From Struthio camelus (Eukaryota; Chordata; Aves; Struthioniformes; Struthionidae): a stretch of DNA of 64,000 nt. Below the pieces are notes generated by a model that was not told where the DNA came from, made no database searches, and worked only from the letters and a program-made list of their open reading frames with translations. Both the position numbers and the translations under genes were made by a program. Every line of letters begins with the position of its first letter. The stretch's first letter is position 1. The DNA is taken from contig NC_090946.1 of NCBI RefSeq assembly GCF_040807025.1, forward strand, positions 4,568,001-4,632,000. Reading direction: 5' to 3'. Below, piece by piece: positions 50,620 through 64,000 of this stretch.

Positions 50620-53340
50620 GATGGGAGAAGGGGAGAGTTATAGGGACCACACAAACAAAATGAGGCTTAAGTGGGGTTCCTTGCCTGCATGCAAATGCTT
50701 GAGGTAAGTGCCTGAAAAAAAAAATACTATAGGGAAGCCTCTTTCTTGGAAATCAGCATGCTCAGATGCCTCTAAAGTGCCTGTACACAAACACACAGCA
50801 TGGGGAACAAATAGCCTTGCAACTGCACACACATCTCCATTTCCTCCTATGATCCCATTCCAGTTATGGAGACATAGTGGGACAGCTTGCTCAGAATGCT
50901 GCAATGGATGGCTACAGGCTCTTTAGGAGGGACAGGCCAGGAAGATGAGGAGGGGGAGTTACTGTTTACATGAGAGAGCAGTGGGAATACATGGAGCTCT
51001 GTCTAGGGGTGGGTGATGGGCTGAGTAAGAGCTTATGGGGCAGATTAACATGGGTGACACCTGTGGGTGTTTGCTACAGGCCACCTCATCAGGAAGTAGT
51101 AGTAGATGAAGCCTTCTGCAGACAGCTGGAAGTAACCTCACATTTGCAGGCCCTGGAGGACTTTAATGACAGCAGTATCTGCTGGTGGGACAACACAGCA
51201 ACGCACAAGCAATCCAGAAGGTTTCTAGACAGCATTGATAACTTTCTGATACAGGTGATAGAGGAGCTAACAAAGTGAGACATGCTGCTGGACCTCATAC
51301 TTGCAAACAAAGAAGGGTGGCTGGAGATGTGAAGGTTGGGGACAACCTTGGCTGCAGCACCATGGGATGGTGGAGTTCAGGATCCTGCAAGGAGGGAGTA
51401 GGGCAAAAAGCAACCCTGGACTTCAGGAGAGCTAACTTTGGCCTCTTCAGGGACCTGATTGGAAGAATCCTGTAGGATAGGGCCCTAGAGGGAAGACAGA
51501 TTCAAGAAAGTTGGCTCATATTCAAGGATCACCTCCTCCAAGAACTCTCCATCCCAACAAGCAATGAGTTGAACAAAAGGGGCAGGAGACCTACATGGCT
51601 GAACAAGCAGCTCCTGGCAACTCTCAAACGCAAGAAGGAAGCATAGAGAAGGTGGTAGCAGGCCAGGTAACCTGGGAGGAATATAGAAATGCCTGAGTAT
51701 GCAGGGATGGGGCTAGCAAGGCCAAGGCCCATTTGGAGCTCAATGTGGTGAGGGAGGTCAAGGACAAAAAGAAGGGCTTATCAGTAGTAAAAGAGACTAG
51801 GGAAAACATGGCCTGGCTGCTAAGTGGAGCAGGGGCCCTCATCAGAGATACTGAATGCCTTCTTCACCTCAGTCTTTACTGGTAAGACCAGCCCTCAGGA
51901 ATCCCAGTGCCTGGAGACCAGGGAGAAAGGATGACTTCCTCTTGGTGGAAAAGGATTAGTTAGGGATCACTTAAGCGAACTGGACATGCACAAATCTGTG
52001 GGCCCTGATGGGATGGACCTGTTAGTGCTGAGGGAGCTGGCTGATGTCATTGCAAAGCTACTCTCTTTCATCTTTGAAAGACTGTGGTGATTGGGAGAGG
52101 TGCCTAAGGACTGGAAGAAAGCAAATGTCACCCCAGTCTTCAAAAGGGCCAGAAGGAGGAACTGGGGAAATACAGGCCAGTCAGCCTCACCTTGATCCCT
52201 GGAAAGGTGATGGAGCCCCTCATCTTGACTTCAGTGAGGCTTTGGACGCTGCCTCCCATCACATCCTCCCAGGTAAACTCAGGAAGCGTGGCTTAGATGA
52301 GTGGCCAGTGAGGTGGATGGAGAACTGGCTGCATGACAGAGCTCGGAGGGGTTGTGGTCAGTGGCGCAGAGTCTAGTTGGAGGCCTGTAGCTGGCAGTGT
52401 GCCCCAGGGGTCACCACTGGGTCTAGTGTTGTTCAACTTATTCATCAATCCCTTGGATGAAGGGATAGAGTGCCTCCTCAGCAAGTCTGCTGATGATACT
52501 AGGCTGGGGAGAGTGGCTGATACACCAGAGGGCTGTGCTGCCATCCAGAGGGACCTCAACAGCCTGGAGAGATGGCTAGAGAGGAACCTCCAGAAGTTCA
52601 GCAAAGGCAAGTGCAGGGTCCTGCACCTGGGGAGGAAGAACCCCATGCAGCAGGACAGACTGAGGGCTGAGCTGCTGAAGAGCAGCTCTGCAGAGAAGGA
52701 CCTGGGAGTTGTGGTGGACAAGTTGACCATGAGCCAGCAATGTGCCCTTGTGGCCAAGAAGGCCAATGGTATCCTGGCGTGCATTAGGTAGAGCATTGGC
52801 AGCAGGTCGAAGGAGGTGATCCTTGCCCTCTCCTCAGCCCTGGTGAGGCTGCATCTAGAGTACTGTGTGCAGTTCCGGGCTCCCCAGTACAAGAGAGACA
52901 TGGAGTTCCTGGAGCGAGTCCAGTGAAGGGCTCCTAAGATGATGAAGGGACTGGAGCATCTCTGCTATGAGGAAAGGCTGAGAGAGCTAGGGCTGTTCAG
53001 TGTGGAGAAGAGAAGACTGAGGGACAGAAACAAAAAAGACAAACATGGCATTTCTAGACAGAGTTCCTGGTATCAGCCCACATCTTATCAGTGGGTATAA
53101 ATAGCTGAAGGGAGAGTATGAAGAGGATGGGGCCAGACTCTTGTCAGAGCTGCCTAGCAATAGGACAAGAGGCAATGAGTACAAACTCAAACACAGGAAG
53201 TTCCCTCTGAACATAAACATTTCTTTCCTGTAAGGGTGGTGGAGCACTGGAACAAGTTCTCCAGCGAGGTTGTGGAGTTTCCATGCTTGGAGATATTCAA
53301 AATCCAACTGGATATGGTCCTGGGCAACCTGTTCTTTCTC
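50620..53340 (+). pseudogene. CR1-D ORF2 remnant
   Basis: Endonuclease pieces at 50970-51278 (with DFN, not DFK, at the GDFN position) and an RT piece at 52333-52791, which reads SADDTR in place of FADDTK. Many stops, frameshifts and the RT deletion near 52220 rule out function. Confidence 0.8.
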
Positions 53341-53415
53341 ACCCTGTTTGAGAGCAGCAGGGGGTTGGACGGGATGATCTCCAGAGGTTCTGTCCAACCT
53401 CAACCATTCTGTGAT

Positions 53416-56400
53416 GCTGTGCAGAGCCAAACATGGATGCTTCAAATTGGCATGGGAGGAGCCAGAAGCAGATACCAGCTGACAGCTCTTGCACCATGCC
53501 TTGCACTAACTTGTTTTGAGTGAAAATCCAATCCACTTGAGTACATTAGCCTTTTCATTTCTGTGCTGTCTAGAATGAGATGGGAGTCTACTTCTCTTCA
53601 AGAATATTAATTTCACTTTCATATTCTAGGCATAGTGCAGAATCTGACCCTACAGGTATACGATAGATTTGATTGTCAGGCTAGTGAAATGCTCTATTGC
53701 ATTAACCCTTTCCAGCCAGTTTCAAAGATTCCCTTTCATTCCAGGGTCAAAGCTTGTGCCCAAGTAAGGCCTTTCCTTGGGGATGGTGCTGGAGACTTGC
53801 ACATAACTGCAGTTTTCTCTTTTCCAAAAGACTTGTATGTTTTTCTTAAATACCTGATGGAACATCAGTGATTAGAGTATCATATTTTTCTCTAACTTAT
53901 AGACAAAGAAAGTATAGTTGAGTTATTTTATGATCTATTTTCTGCCAAAGAAATCTACAGAATAGATTTAAGTAGCAGTAGAATACAACTGTTTTAAAAA
54001 AACAAACAAACAAACAAGGATTTAGGTGAAACTTGAAATTGCAAGGCTTAGTTTCTGAAAAGGTGTGAAGATATACTACTACTGTTTGTATTTTTTTCCA
54101 CACCCCCAAAAATTCATTCAACCCTCAACCACCCTCCTGTGTACTAAAATAACTTGTTTTCATTTGCAGTGCAGTAACACTAAGAATATTCTTTGTTTTC
54201 AGACTGGTGATGTGCTGCTGCCATTTTCAAAAAAAAAAAAAATCAAGCAGCACTTGCAGGGTGAGATTTCTTATGTAGCCAGAAGTCCTGGAAACTAACT
54301 CACTATGTAGATTAATGGCCACTGGTACTGCCACTTTTCTATAACATTAGCTCTTAGGCAGATAAAAAAGGGGGGATTAATAATGATGGCAAGACTTAAG
54401 ACCATCTTTCCAAACAACACAAGTCTTTGGAGTAATGCCAGAAGCCTGCAGTAGGCAGAAAGAGTCATATGTGGTAGGAAACTAGCCCATACCTAGATAT
54501 CAGCATTTGTAAGGCTGTTAGTCATGACATACAGTAAGGGATTTCATGCACAGAAATAATCTGAGTAATGTAACTAAAGAGAAACCACTACTGTAATTTC
54601 CTGTGACAGTGTTTTAACTAGTTTCTGTTTCAACTTAGTTACCCTTGGATTTATTGTTAATTTATAATGAGACATTTTAAACATTCTGGATGTAACCCTA
54701 AGCTTCAGCTACAGTGCTCCTTCAGTTATATTTTTCTTCCATTCACTTGAAACCTCAAGTTTACAGTTATTAAAACTTCTTTTGTGTCCTGTATTTAATG
54801 ATTAGACAAATACTGAGTGCTCCAAAGTTTGTCTAAAGCTTCAGATCATGGTTGGGTTATGGAGATATTTTCTGCCTTTCTTGTAACAGGAAATAGCCCA
54901 CTTGAATGAGACAAAGAATGAAGAACAATGTACCCAGATAGCATAGAAAAAGTAACTCATATTTAAAAGTTTCTCTTGAAAATGAAGACTGAAGCAACCT
55001 GAATGGGAAACAGCAGATCATACATGGTCTCTTTAGTTCTTGCTAGAATCTACAATTTGTTCTTTCAATTCCTTTGACCATCAAAAGCGAAGTCTGTGCC
55101 AGCAACTATGGACTATTAAAGATGCATTTTAACAGCACAGCATAAATACATTGCTTTCACTATAAAAGCTGCTACTGCCAAGACTAATACATGCTACTGG
55201 TCAAAGTCAGTAGCATAGCGATAAACTGAAATGCAAGTCTGTGTAGCTTAATTAACTCAAGTTAGGCAGTGAAAACAAGCAAGTGTTATCTTAGAAGTGT
55301 CTAAAGTCTCCTCCCCAGTTAGTGTAACATGGGTTATACAAGGTAACTCCTTTCCCCTCTCCTAAATGCTGCAACCTCAGGTTGCAGTGGGGAAACCTGG
55401 GCACTGGTAGTATTGAACTGAGATAATATAAACCATATGCAATGATCTGATTGTTTTCAGTCTAAGTTCTGACCTTCCACAACGATCCCTTGTCATAGTC
55501 AAAAACACATCCTGAGGAAAGCTCTGTTGTGACACAGTGGGTTTGTATATTTGTAAAGCTAACAAAAAGGGATAACTGGAGCCATTGAGTAGCTTTCTCT
55601 ACACTTGCACCACCATGGCGGCATCTGGAAAAGTTTAGCATATGCTTCTAAAGCTGGTAGTTGGGAAAACTTCACTGACCACACACAATGGTGTAAAGTC
55701 AGTCAGCTATCTGCCCACAAAGTAAGATGTAACAAGTTATGAGATGCGGCTGTTCTCCTATAAAGGAAACATGAGAATATTTCTCAACATGACACTGTGC
55801 TTGTGCTTTTCCAACTGTGAACCTCACTTAGTTCCTTGGGCCTTGTGGTTTTTGCATTTCACATTTGTATTATGAGAGTTTTTAATTTGTGTACAAAATG
55901 CAAACTGCATAACTAATAGCATTGCCAACTATTCTGGAAATTCAAAACAGATGCATCAGCCTTCAGAGGATGGGCAGAGTGTTCGTGACTAGTAACTAAC
56001 CAGTGATGAAAGAACTACAGCAATCCAGACAGCAAAATACCGACAGCTGTATAGTAGACCAACGCAACTCCAGAGAAACATGAAAAAAAACAAAACGCTG
56101 CAGACTGCATCTCTGTAGTTTTAATTATTCAAACCACTCTCCATCTCTCTATCATGTTCTAATAAGATCATTACTAGTACAGAATTATGCACACATTTCT
56201 ATATATTCAAGCTATTTCAATTCAGAAATAAATTGGTCTTCACATCTAGACACCAGTTCACTCTTAGAAAAAAACTGGCTAGATGAGCGTGAGCCAGCCT
56301 ATTGCAGGCAGGCACGCACACACACACACAAGCACTTTCAAGAATTTATAAATGAATATTATTTTTAATGATACTCTACTGCCTTGAAATTAACTTTTGG

Positions 56401-59400
56401 ATTTTTTGGAAACATCAAGAGAAAAACAGAGAGATAACAGGAAAAATGTTTACTGAAAAAATACTAGTTGTGCCTCCTTGAGGTCAAAGTGATGTTGACA
56501 ATAACCTTACTTTAATAAATGTTTCACAGCACTGTGTCATAAGCAACTTAAACCCCCCTATGGAGAGATTTGTCTTTGCAGCTGCTACAGGGATGTCATA
56601 GGCTAACTTGGAGAAAAGATCTTGAGTTCAAGAAAGAAAAATAAAAACCCAAAAATCCCATGGAATTCAGAGCATAGGCTATATAGGAGCTTAGAGAATA
56701 GGAACAAATATTTCCTATTCTCTTCCTCTTTGCTTCCTCAATCACAAAGTTACAAATCTTTCAGCTAGCTAAGAGAAGTAGTGCAGGCTATTAGAAAAAT
56801 CCGTTTGTATGCAGAGCATTATATGAATAGAGAGAAGAACTTCAGAAGTAATTTTAGTTGTTCAAAGCCCTAGACAGACTATGGAAATGAGTAAAATAAT
56901 TGTTCTATTAGATTGAACATACAGTATTAGCATACAAAGAGATACAAACAGTGGAGGACTATGATACAGACGTGTCGAAACTTCCCCTTCAAAAATACAC
57001 TGAAGGGAAGCAACAGAGCAGAAACCAAATATGACATTATAGCTTTCTGCTACACTGAAAGTCAAAAAACCAAGTTGTTCCCCACCCCCAGCCCCCTCCA
57101 AAAGGATGGATTTTATCCCTAAATACCACCAAATGATTTTCTGTTTACAAAGTAGATTTTTAAGAAAACACAGTTGATTGCTGGAAATCATACCAAAGCT
57201 GCAAGCTATGTACTTTTAAGCCTTCATATTAAATAGCTGATCAGATTTGTAAAACCTAAGAGAAGTGAACAGTCAGAAGCACATTTCAATAGGTAGTACA
57301 GTGTTCTCCAAATTGGAATGACTGTACTGCCTGGCAGCATCCAGAATTCGGTGTGCTAACCCAATATTCCGTTAAACTAAAAGATAGTACTGAGTGCTTC
57401 TTTCAACCTTTGGCTCCTCCCAAAATTTGTAAGCATATTAAAAGGTCATACTCAGATTACTTAAACCCTATGTTTGTAGGCAGTTTGGAATATGGTAAAA
57501 TCTAGATTAATGTTCTAGTTTATATTAGGAGCAACTACAAGTGTATTACACAGTTATACTTAAAAAACAAAATCATACAGGGGCACACTGAGGAGTTTGG
57601 ATCTCACTGGATACAAGCTGAGTAGCCTCAGTTGCCTTTCCTTAGTTCTACATCTGAGCAGACTAGTTCTCAACCTGTTCCGTTACCCCATCTCAGTGTT
57701 ACCTTATTTCCTGCTCCTTTTTACAGTCCCTCTGCCCAGAGTCCCATGTCCCCATCTTCACACTTGTTGACCTGTTTTTCCTCTCCTGACTTGCTCACTC
57801 CTACTACTCATCCTGTTTTCCCAGCCAGTCCTAGTTTTCTCTAGAACAAAAATTCTAGAAGAAACATCCCTCTGTAGGTCCAGTGATTTTTCCCCTTATG
57901 CATCTGAATCAAGCAAGCTATTGGGAACAACACAATCGCTCTTTTTCACTGGTACAGAATGACAGCTGCCATTACAGTCTGATGCTTAAACTGGGTCCTG
58001 AGCAGAGCATACCCAACACAAAAAAAGGAAAACTGCAAACGTCTAACAAGTCTCTGGGCATACCAGAACTGACTGTAAGGTCTATAACTTGTTCACCTGT
58101 AAGCAAATTTCTGCATGGATAGCTAGAGACATTTCACTGATGTCAGAGACGAGCTCCTGCCATACTTCAGGTTGTGACTTCCAAATCCAGAAAGACTAGA
58201 AATTCTCAAAAGAGAAATGGCTTGGACATTCTTTGGCAGAGGGCATAACATTTCCCTTTACTCTAGCCTCACTTCTGAAGACAGCCGAAAGTCTTTGCCA
58301 TTCCCCTCCCCCCGCAAGAAGTATGGGCCTATTACATATACCAGCCATGTCAGGTTTCAGCCAGAATAATTAACATCTAGCATACTTTAGACAATGGCAG
58401 GATCTAGACAGCAGCAAGCACAGGCGGTACAATCAGCTTCACCTGCATGTAGGACAAATGTGAGTAGCAAGCAAGTGCTGAATCTCTATCATGAAAAGCA
58501 TTGAACTTCTCAGTTCCTCAATGATGGAGTTTAATGCCAATTTAATCCCCCAGTTAACATTTTAGCATGAGTTTTGGTTCTTGAAACTTGGCTGCAGACA
58601 ATGCTGACAGCAATGGCCAACGCAGCCCTTTGTGTACATCTTCTGAACAGACACTTCACTGACTATGCAGAATTTAAGAACAAAGGCATTTAGCTATGAA
58701 TTAAACAGTAGACAATCTAGCATCTCATGAGATTTAGTAGTCAGTAGAGTATTTAGATACCTGAATAAATTTAGCTTATGTCTGCTAGCCCATAAGCCAC
58801 AGTTGAGCTCCACTGTCATATTCTTCACTATTTGTCCCAGAAGAAGAGTGCTGGCAAAGAAAACATTTTTTACTGCCAACCCCTACTACAATACTATCAT
58901 CTTTAATCTAAATTTAGAGTAGCTCACAATAAAACAGCTTATATAAAAATATAGTATAATATAAAGAACTTTTACACTGTTAAGACCTCACCTCAAAAAA
59001 CTCCTAAAAGACATCTACAGGGCACTTCCAACACAGCTGTAATGCACATCTCAAACTGAGGAGGAAATGCATTTTGTAAGTGTGACTGTGAAGATTAGCC
59101 TAGAAAAAAAAAATATTCCAGTTTGAAATTCAGAGGCCACCTACGAAGATTTATGGGTCTTCTACCTACTTGCAGATCAAAATGCCTTAGTCTGAATTAA
59201 CACCTGGCTGAATCCCAGGAACCTGTACTGTCATCAATGCTTCTCATAGTCCTTTTATTAAGAGAAGATTTCCACAGAGAATTGATGAGATACCAAAAAT
59301 GCAACTCACATGTAAATCAACAGTTCCCCCCCCAAAAAGACAATGCTACAGCACCCAAAACAAAATTAAAATAAAAAAAATATGGATTGTGACTATCATC

Positions 59401-59446
59401 AATCCCCACAATATTTTCAAATCCTTATTGTGGAGTACCATTCTGC
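53416..59446. other. AT-rich non-coding stretch downstream of RAD51
   Basis: No gene or CR1 recognised. Contains poly-A runs (54227-54241) and a short (CA)n at 56313-56331. Open frames under 110 codons, none with a recognisable domain. Confidence 0.65.
56313..56331. repeat. (CA)n microsatellite
   Basis: About eight CA units after CACG. Too short to suggest more than ordinary slippage. Confidence 0.85.
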
Positions 59447-59898
59447 TTTATTTTCTAATGAATCATTAAAGAAATCCATTAAGTATTTAAGTCATCACTT
59501 CTCATATTTGACAAACCCATCAACCTTGCTTCAAATTCACCAAGTTATAAACTATGGCCACATATTATCATCCTACTGCACTATGTCCATGGGTAGAATC
59601 CAACTGTAGCAACAGCTGTAAGGAAAAATACAAAGACTACGGTCCTCCAAAAATTTTCTCAAGAAACCACATTAATCTAACATGTGACTAAAGCCAAAGA
59701 GGGAAAATCTCTTCCAACCACACCTTCAGATGCCTCTCAAAATGTATTCACTTGATGCACATGAATGTTGAAATGAACAGATTCCTCCGTCAGCTTTTGA
59801 ACAGCAGCTGCAGTGGGAAAGCATCTGTAAGGTGCCACAAAGAAAGAAGCCTTTTACAGCCACTAGTCTCAGATTACATGAGAAATAGGAAGGAGTCT
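59447..59898 (-). other. Candidate RAD51 3'UTR with poly(A) signals
   Basis: On the minus strand the sequence after the RAD51 stop is AT-rich, with AATAAA at 59447-59452 and another at 59254-59259. Either could end the transcript. RNA evidence is needed to choose, so the left limit is a guess. Confidence 0.35.
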
Positions 59899-62341
<2,443 letters not shown>

Positions 62342-64000
62342 TGCAGAATCACAGACTCATCTGAGGTTGGAAGGAACCTCTGGAAATTGTCTAGTCCAAG
62401 TCCCCTGCTCAAAGCAGAGTCCCCTAGAGAGGGTTGCGCAGGACCTTGTTCCAGTTAGGTTTTGAACATCTCCAAGAATGGAGGCTCCACAACATGCCTG
62501 GGCAACCTGTTCCAGTATTTGATCATCTCTAGAGTAATAAAAGCTTTTTCATTATGCTGAAATGGAATTTTCTGTATTTCAATTTGTGCCTATTGCCTCT
62601 CGTCCTGTCACTGGGCATCACTGAGAAGAGTCTAGTTCTGTCTTCTTTACTCCCTGCTCCAACAGATACTTATATAGATTGATTAGATACTGTTAAGCCT
62701 TCTCTTCTCCAGGCTAAACAATCCCCACTCTCTCAGCCTCCCTCCTAAGTCAGATGCTCCAATCCCTCAGTAATCTTTGTGGCCCTTTGCTGGGATCACT
62801 GCAGTACGTTCACGTCTCTCTTGTACTGGGCGGCTCAGCACTGGACACAGCACTCCTGATGAGGTCTCACCAGAGAGAGAGCAGAGGGGAAGGATCACCT
62901 CCTTTAAGCTGCTGGTAATGGTCCTCTTAATGCAGCCCAGAAAACCATTGACCTTCTTGGCCACAAGGGCACATTGCTGGCTCATGGTCAATTTGATGGC
63001 CACCAGGACTCCCAGCTCCTTCTCTGTAGGGTTGCTCTCCAGCAGGTCAGCCCACAGCCTGTACTGGTGCATGGGGTTATTCCTCCCCAGGTGCAGGACC
63101 CTGCACTTCCCATTGACCTTCATGAGATTGCTCTCCGGCCATCTCTCCAGCCTGTCCAGGTCCCTCTGAATGGCAGCACAGCCCTCTGGTTAATCAGCCA
63201 CTGGGAAGGTGATGGAGCAAATAATGCTGGACATCATTTCTAAAGACGTGAAGGACAAGGTTATCATGAGTGGATAGGATTTATGAAGGAGAAATGCCTG
63301 ATCAACCTGATAGCCTTCTATGATGATAAGACTGGCTTGGAGGATGATCACAGGACCTGGGATTCCTGAACACTGAACTTGCCAATAAAGACTAGAGGTG
63401 AAAAACAGCACTGAGTACCTCTGCTTTTTCTGTGTCCTTTATCATCAGGTCCCACCCCCCATTTAGCAACAGACCCATATTTTCCCAAGTCTTCCTTTTA
63501 TTGCCAATATACCTGTAGAATCCTTTCTTGTTGCCTTTCACATCCCACATCATATTCTACTCCAGACAGGCTTTGGCTTTCCTAGCACCATCCCTACATG
63601 CTTGAACTGTATTACTGTATTCCTGCCGGGTCATCTGGCCCTGCTTCTACCTCTTGTATGCTACCTTTTATATTTGGGTTTTATCAGGAGCTCCTTGTTC
63701 ATCCACACAGGCCTCCTGCTGCCTTTGCTTGATTGCCTGTTTCTTGGGATGGACCATTTTTGAATCTGGACGAGATGATCCTTGAAAAATCAACCAGCTG
63801 TCCCGGACCCCTCCTCTCTCCAGGGCCATATCCCATCTGAGTCTTCCATGCAGATCCCTGAGAAGGAACAGCTGCTCTCCGGAAGCCTAGTGTTGTGATC
63901 CTACCTAACGCCTTGCTCCCACCTCTCAGGATCCTGAACTGCATTATCTCACGGTCACTGTTGCCAAGGCTGCCCCCAATTTTCACATCCCTGATGAGTT
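62342..64000 (-). mobile_element. CR1-F: old CR1 with an inverted internal segment, cut by the window edge
   Basis: Minus-strand CR1 from an eroded 3' end (CAGAATCACAGACTC) through the RT C-terminal region (63190), then from about 63395 the linker and endonuclease end, running off the right edge. Between these, 63205-63335 matches CR1 on the opposite (plus) strand, from GKVMEQ to IAFYDD. About 20% diverged, with indels. No intact coding frame remains. Confidence 0.9.
63205..63335 (+). mobile_element. Inverted RT segment within CR1-F
   Basis: Plus-strand translation resembles the CR1 ORF2 segment from GKVMEQ through the [11 protein letters not shown] region to AFYD, with one stop. In a colinear CR1-F this piece would read on the minus strand. 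Confidence 0.75.

Larger units (their letters stand above)
49125..53415 (+). mobile_element. CR1-D: older near-full-length CR1
   Basis: About 4.3 kb from a 5' block (CTTTAAGAGCGCAGCTAACAG) at 49131 to a 3' tail at about 53415. It keeps the same 5'UTR layout as CR1-A: start-site block, about 349 bp, TATATAAG at 49467-49474, second block at 49490-49518. The esterase nucleophile codon is intact in sequence (GDSLL at about 50120-50137). Coding parts are broken by many indels, and the RT lacks the segment between the GKVME and LDFSEAL positions near 52220. A short unrelated insertion lies at about 53027-53080. Confidence 0.92.

Overview
The window looks like vertebrate, almost certainly bird, nuclear DNA. 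Long AT-rich non-coding stretches hold one very GC-rich intronless cytochrome P450 gene, the 3' half of an intron-split RAD51 gene, and eight insertions of the sauropsid retrotransposon CR1. There is no sign of operons, CRISPR arrays, prophage or LTR retroviruses. Species assignment beyond 'bird (or a close sauropsid relative)' is not possible by eye.

Layout. 1-11.3 kb: AT-rich, no convincing gene; a CpG-retaining patch at about 7.6-8.1 kb, a (TAAAA)n microsatellite at 9.5 kb, and a 3'UTR-like stretch near 5.1-5.4 kb. 11.35-14.05 kb: a minus-strand, single-exon, 526-codon CYP1-family gene (best match CYP1C) inside a CpG-rich block, with a poly(A) signal downstream, a TATA box just upstream, and dioxin-response-element cores further upstream. 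14.05-31.3 kb: non-coding, with two short CR1 fragments (20.9 and 27.3 kb). 31.3-53.4 kb: a CR1 cluster. CR1-A (minus) is essentially full length with an uninterrupted 978-codon ORF2 and an ORF1 broken by one stop. CR1-B (plus) is a very similar 3' fragment in inverted orientation. CR1-C (plus) is an older near-full-length copy abutting CR1-B. CR1-E (minus) is a 3' fragment. CR1-D (plus) is another old near-full-length copy. 53.4-59.4 kb: AT-rich non-coding. 59.9-61.7 kb: four minus-strand exons encoding about residues 178-339 of RAD51; the gene runs off the right edge. 62.3-64.0 kb: CR1-F (minus), probably in a RAD51 intron, with an internally inverted segment.

How the parts relate. CYP1C (haem mono-oxygenase in the ER membrane) and RAD51 (nuclear recombinase) are both on the minus strand but have no functional link; CR1 DNA fills much of the roughly 46 kb between them. 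By my hand estimate CR1 makes up about a quarter of the window.

The most interesting signals are in the CR1 copies: a directly repeated 5'UTR block about 345 bp apart with a TATA box between the blocks; a 120-bp tract of perfect identity between CR1-A and the otherwise diverged CR1-C; a Lys in place of the usual active-site Asn in the endonuclease motif of both A and C; and an internal inversion in CR1-F. I found no wholly new gene system; these are observations about a recently active CR1 lineage.
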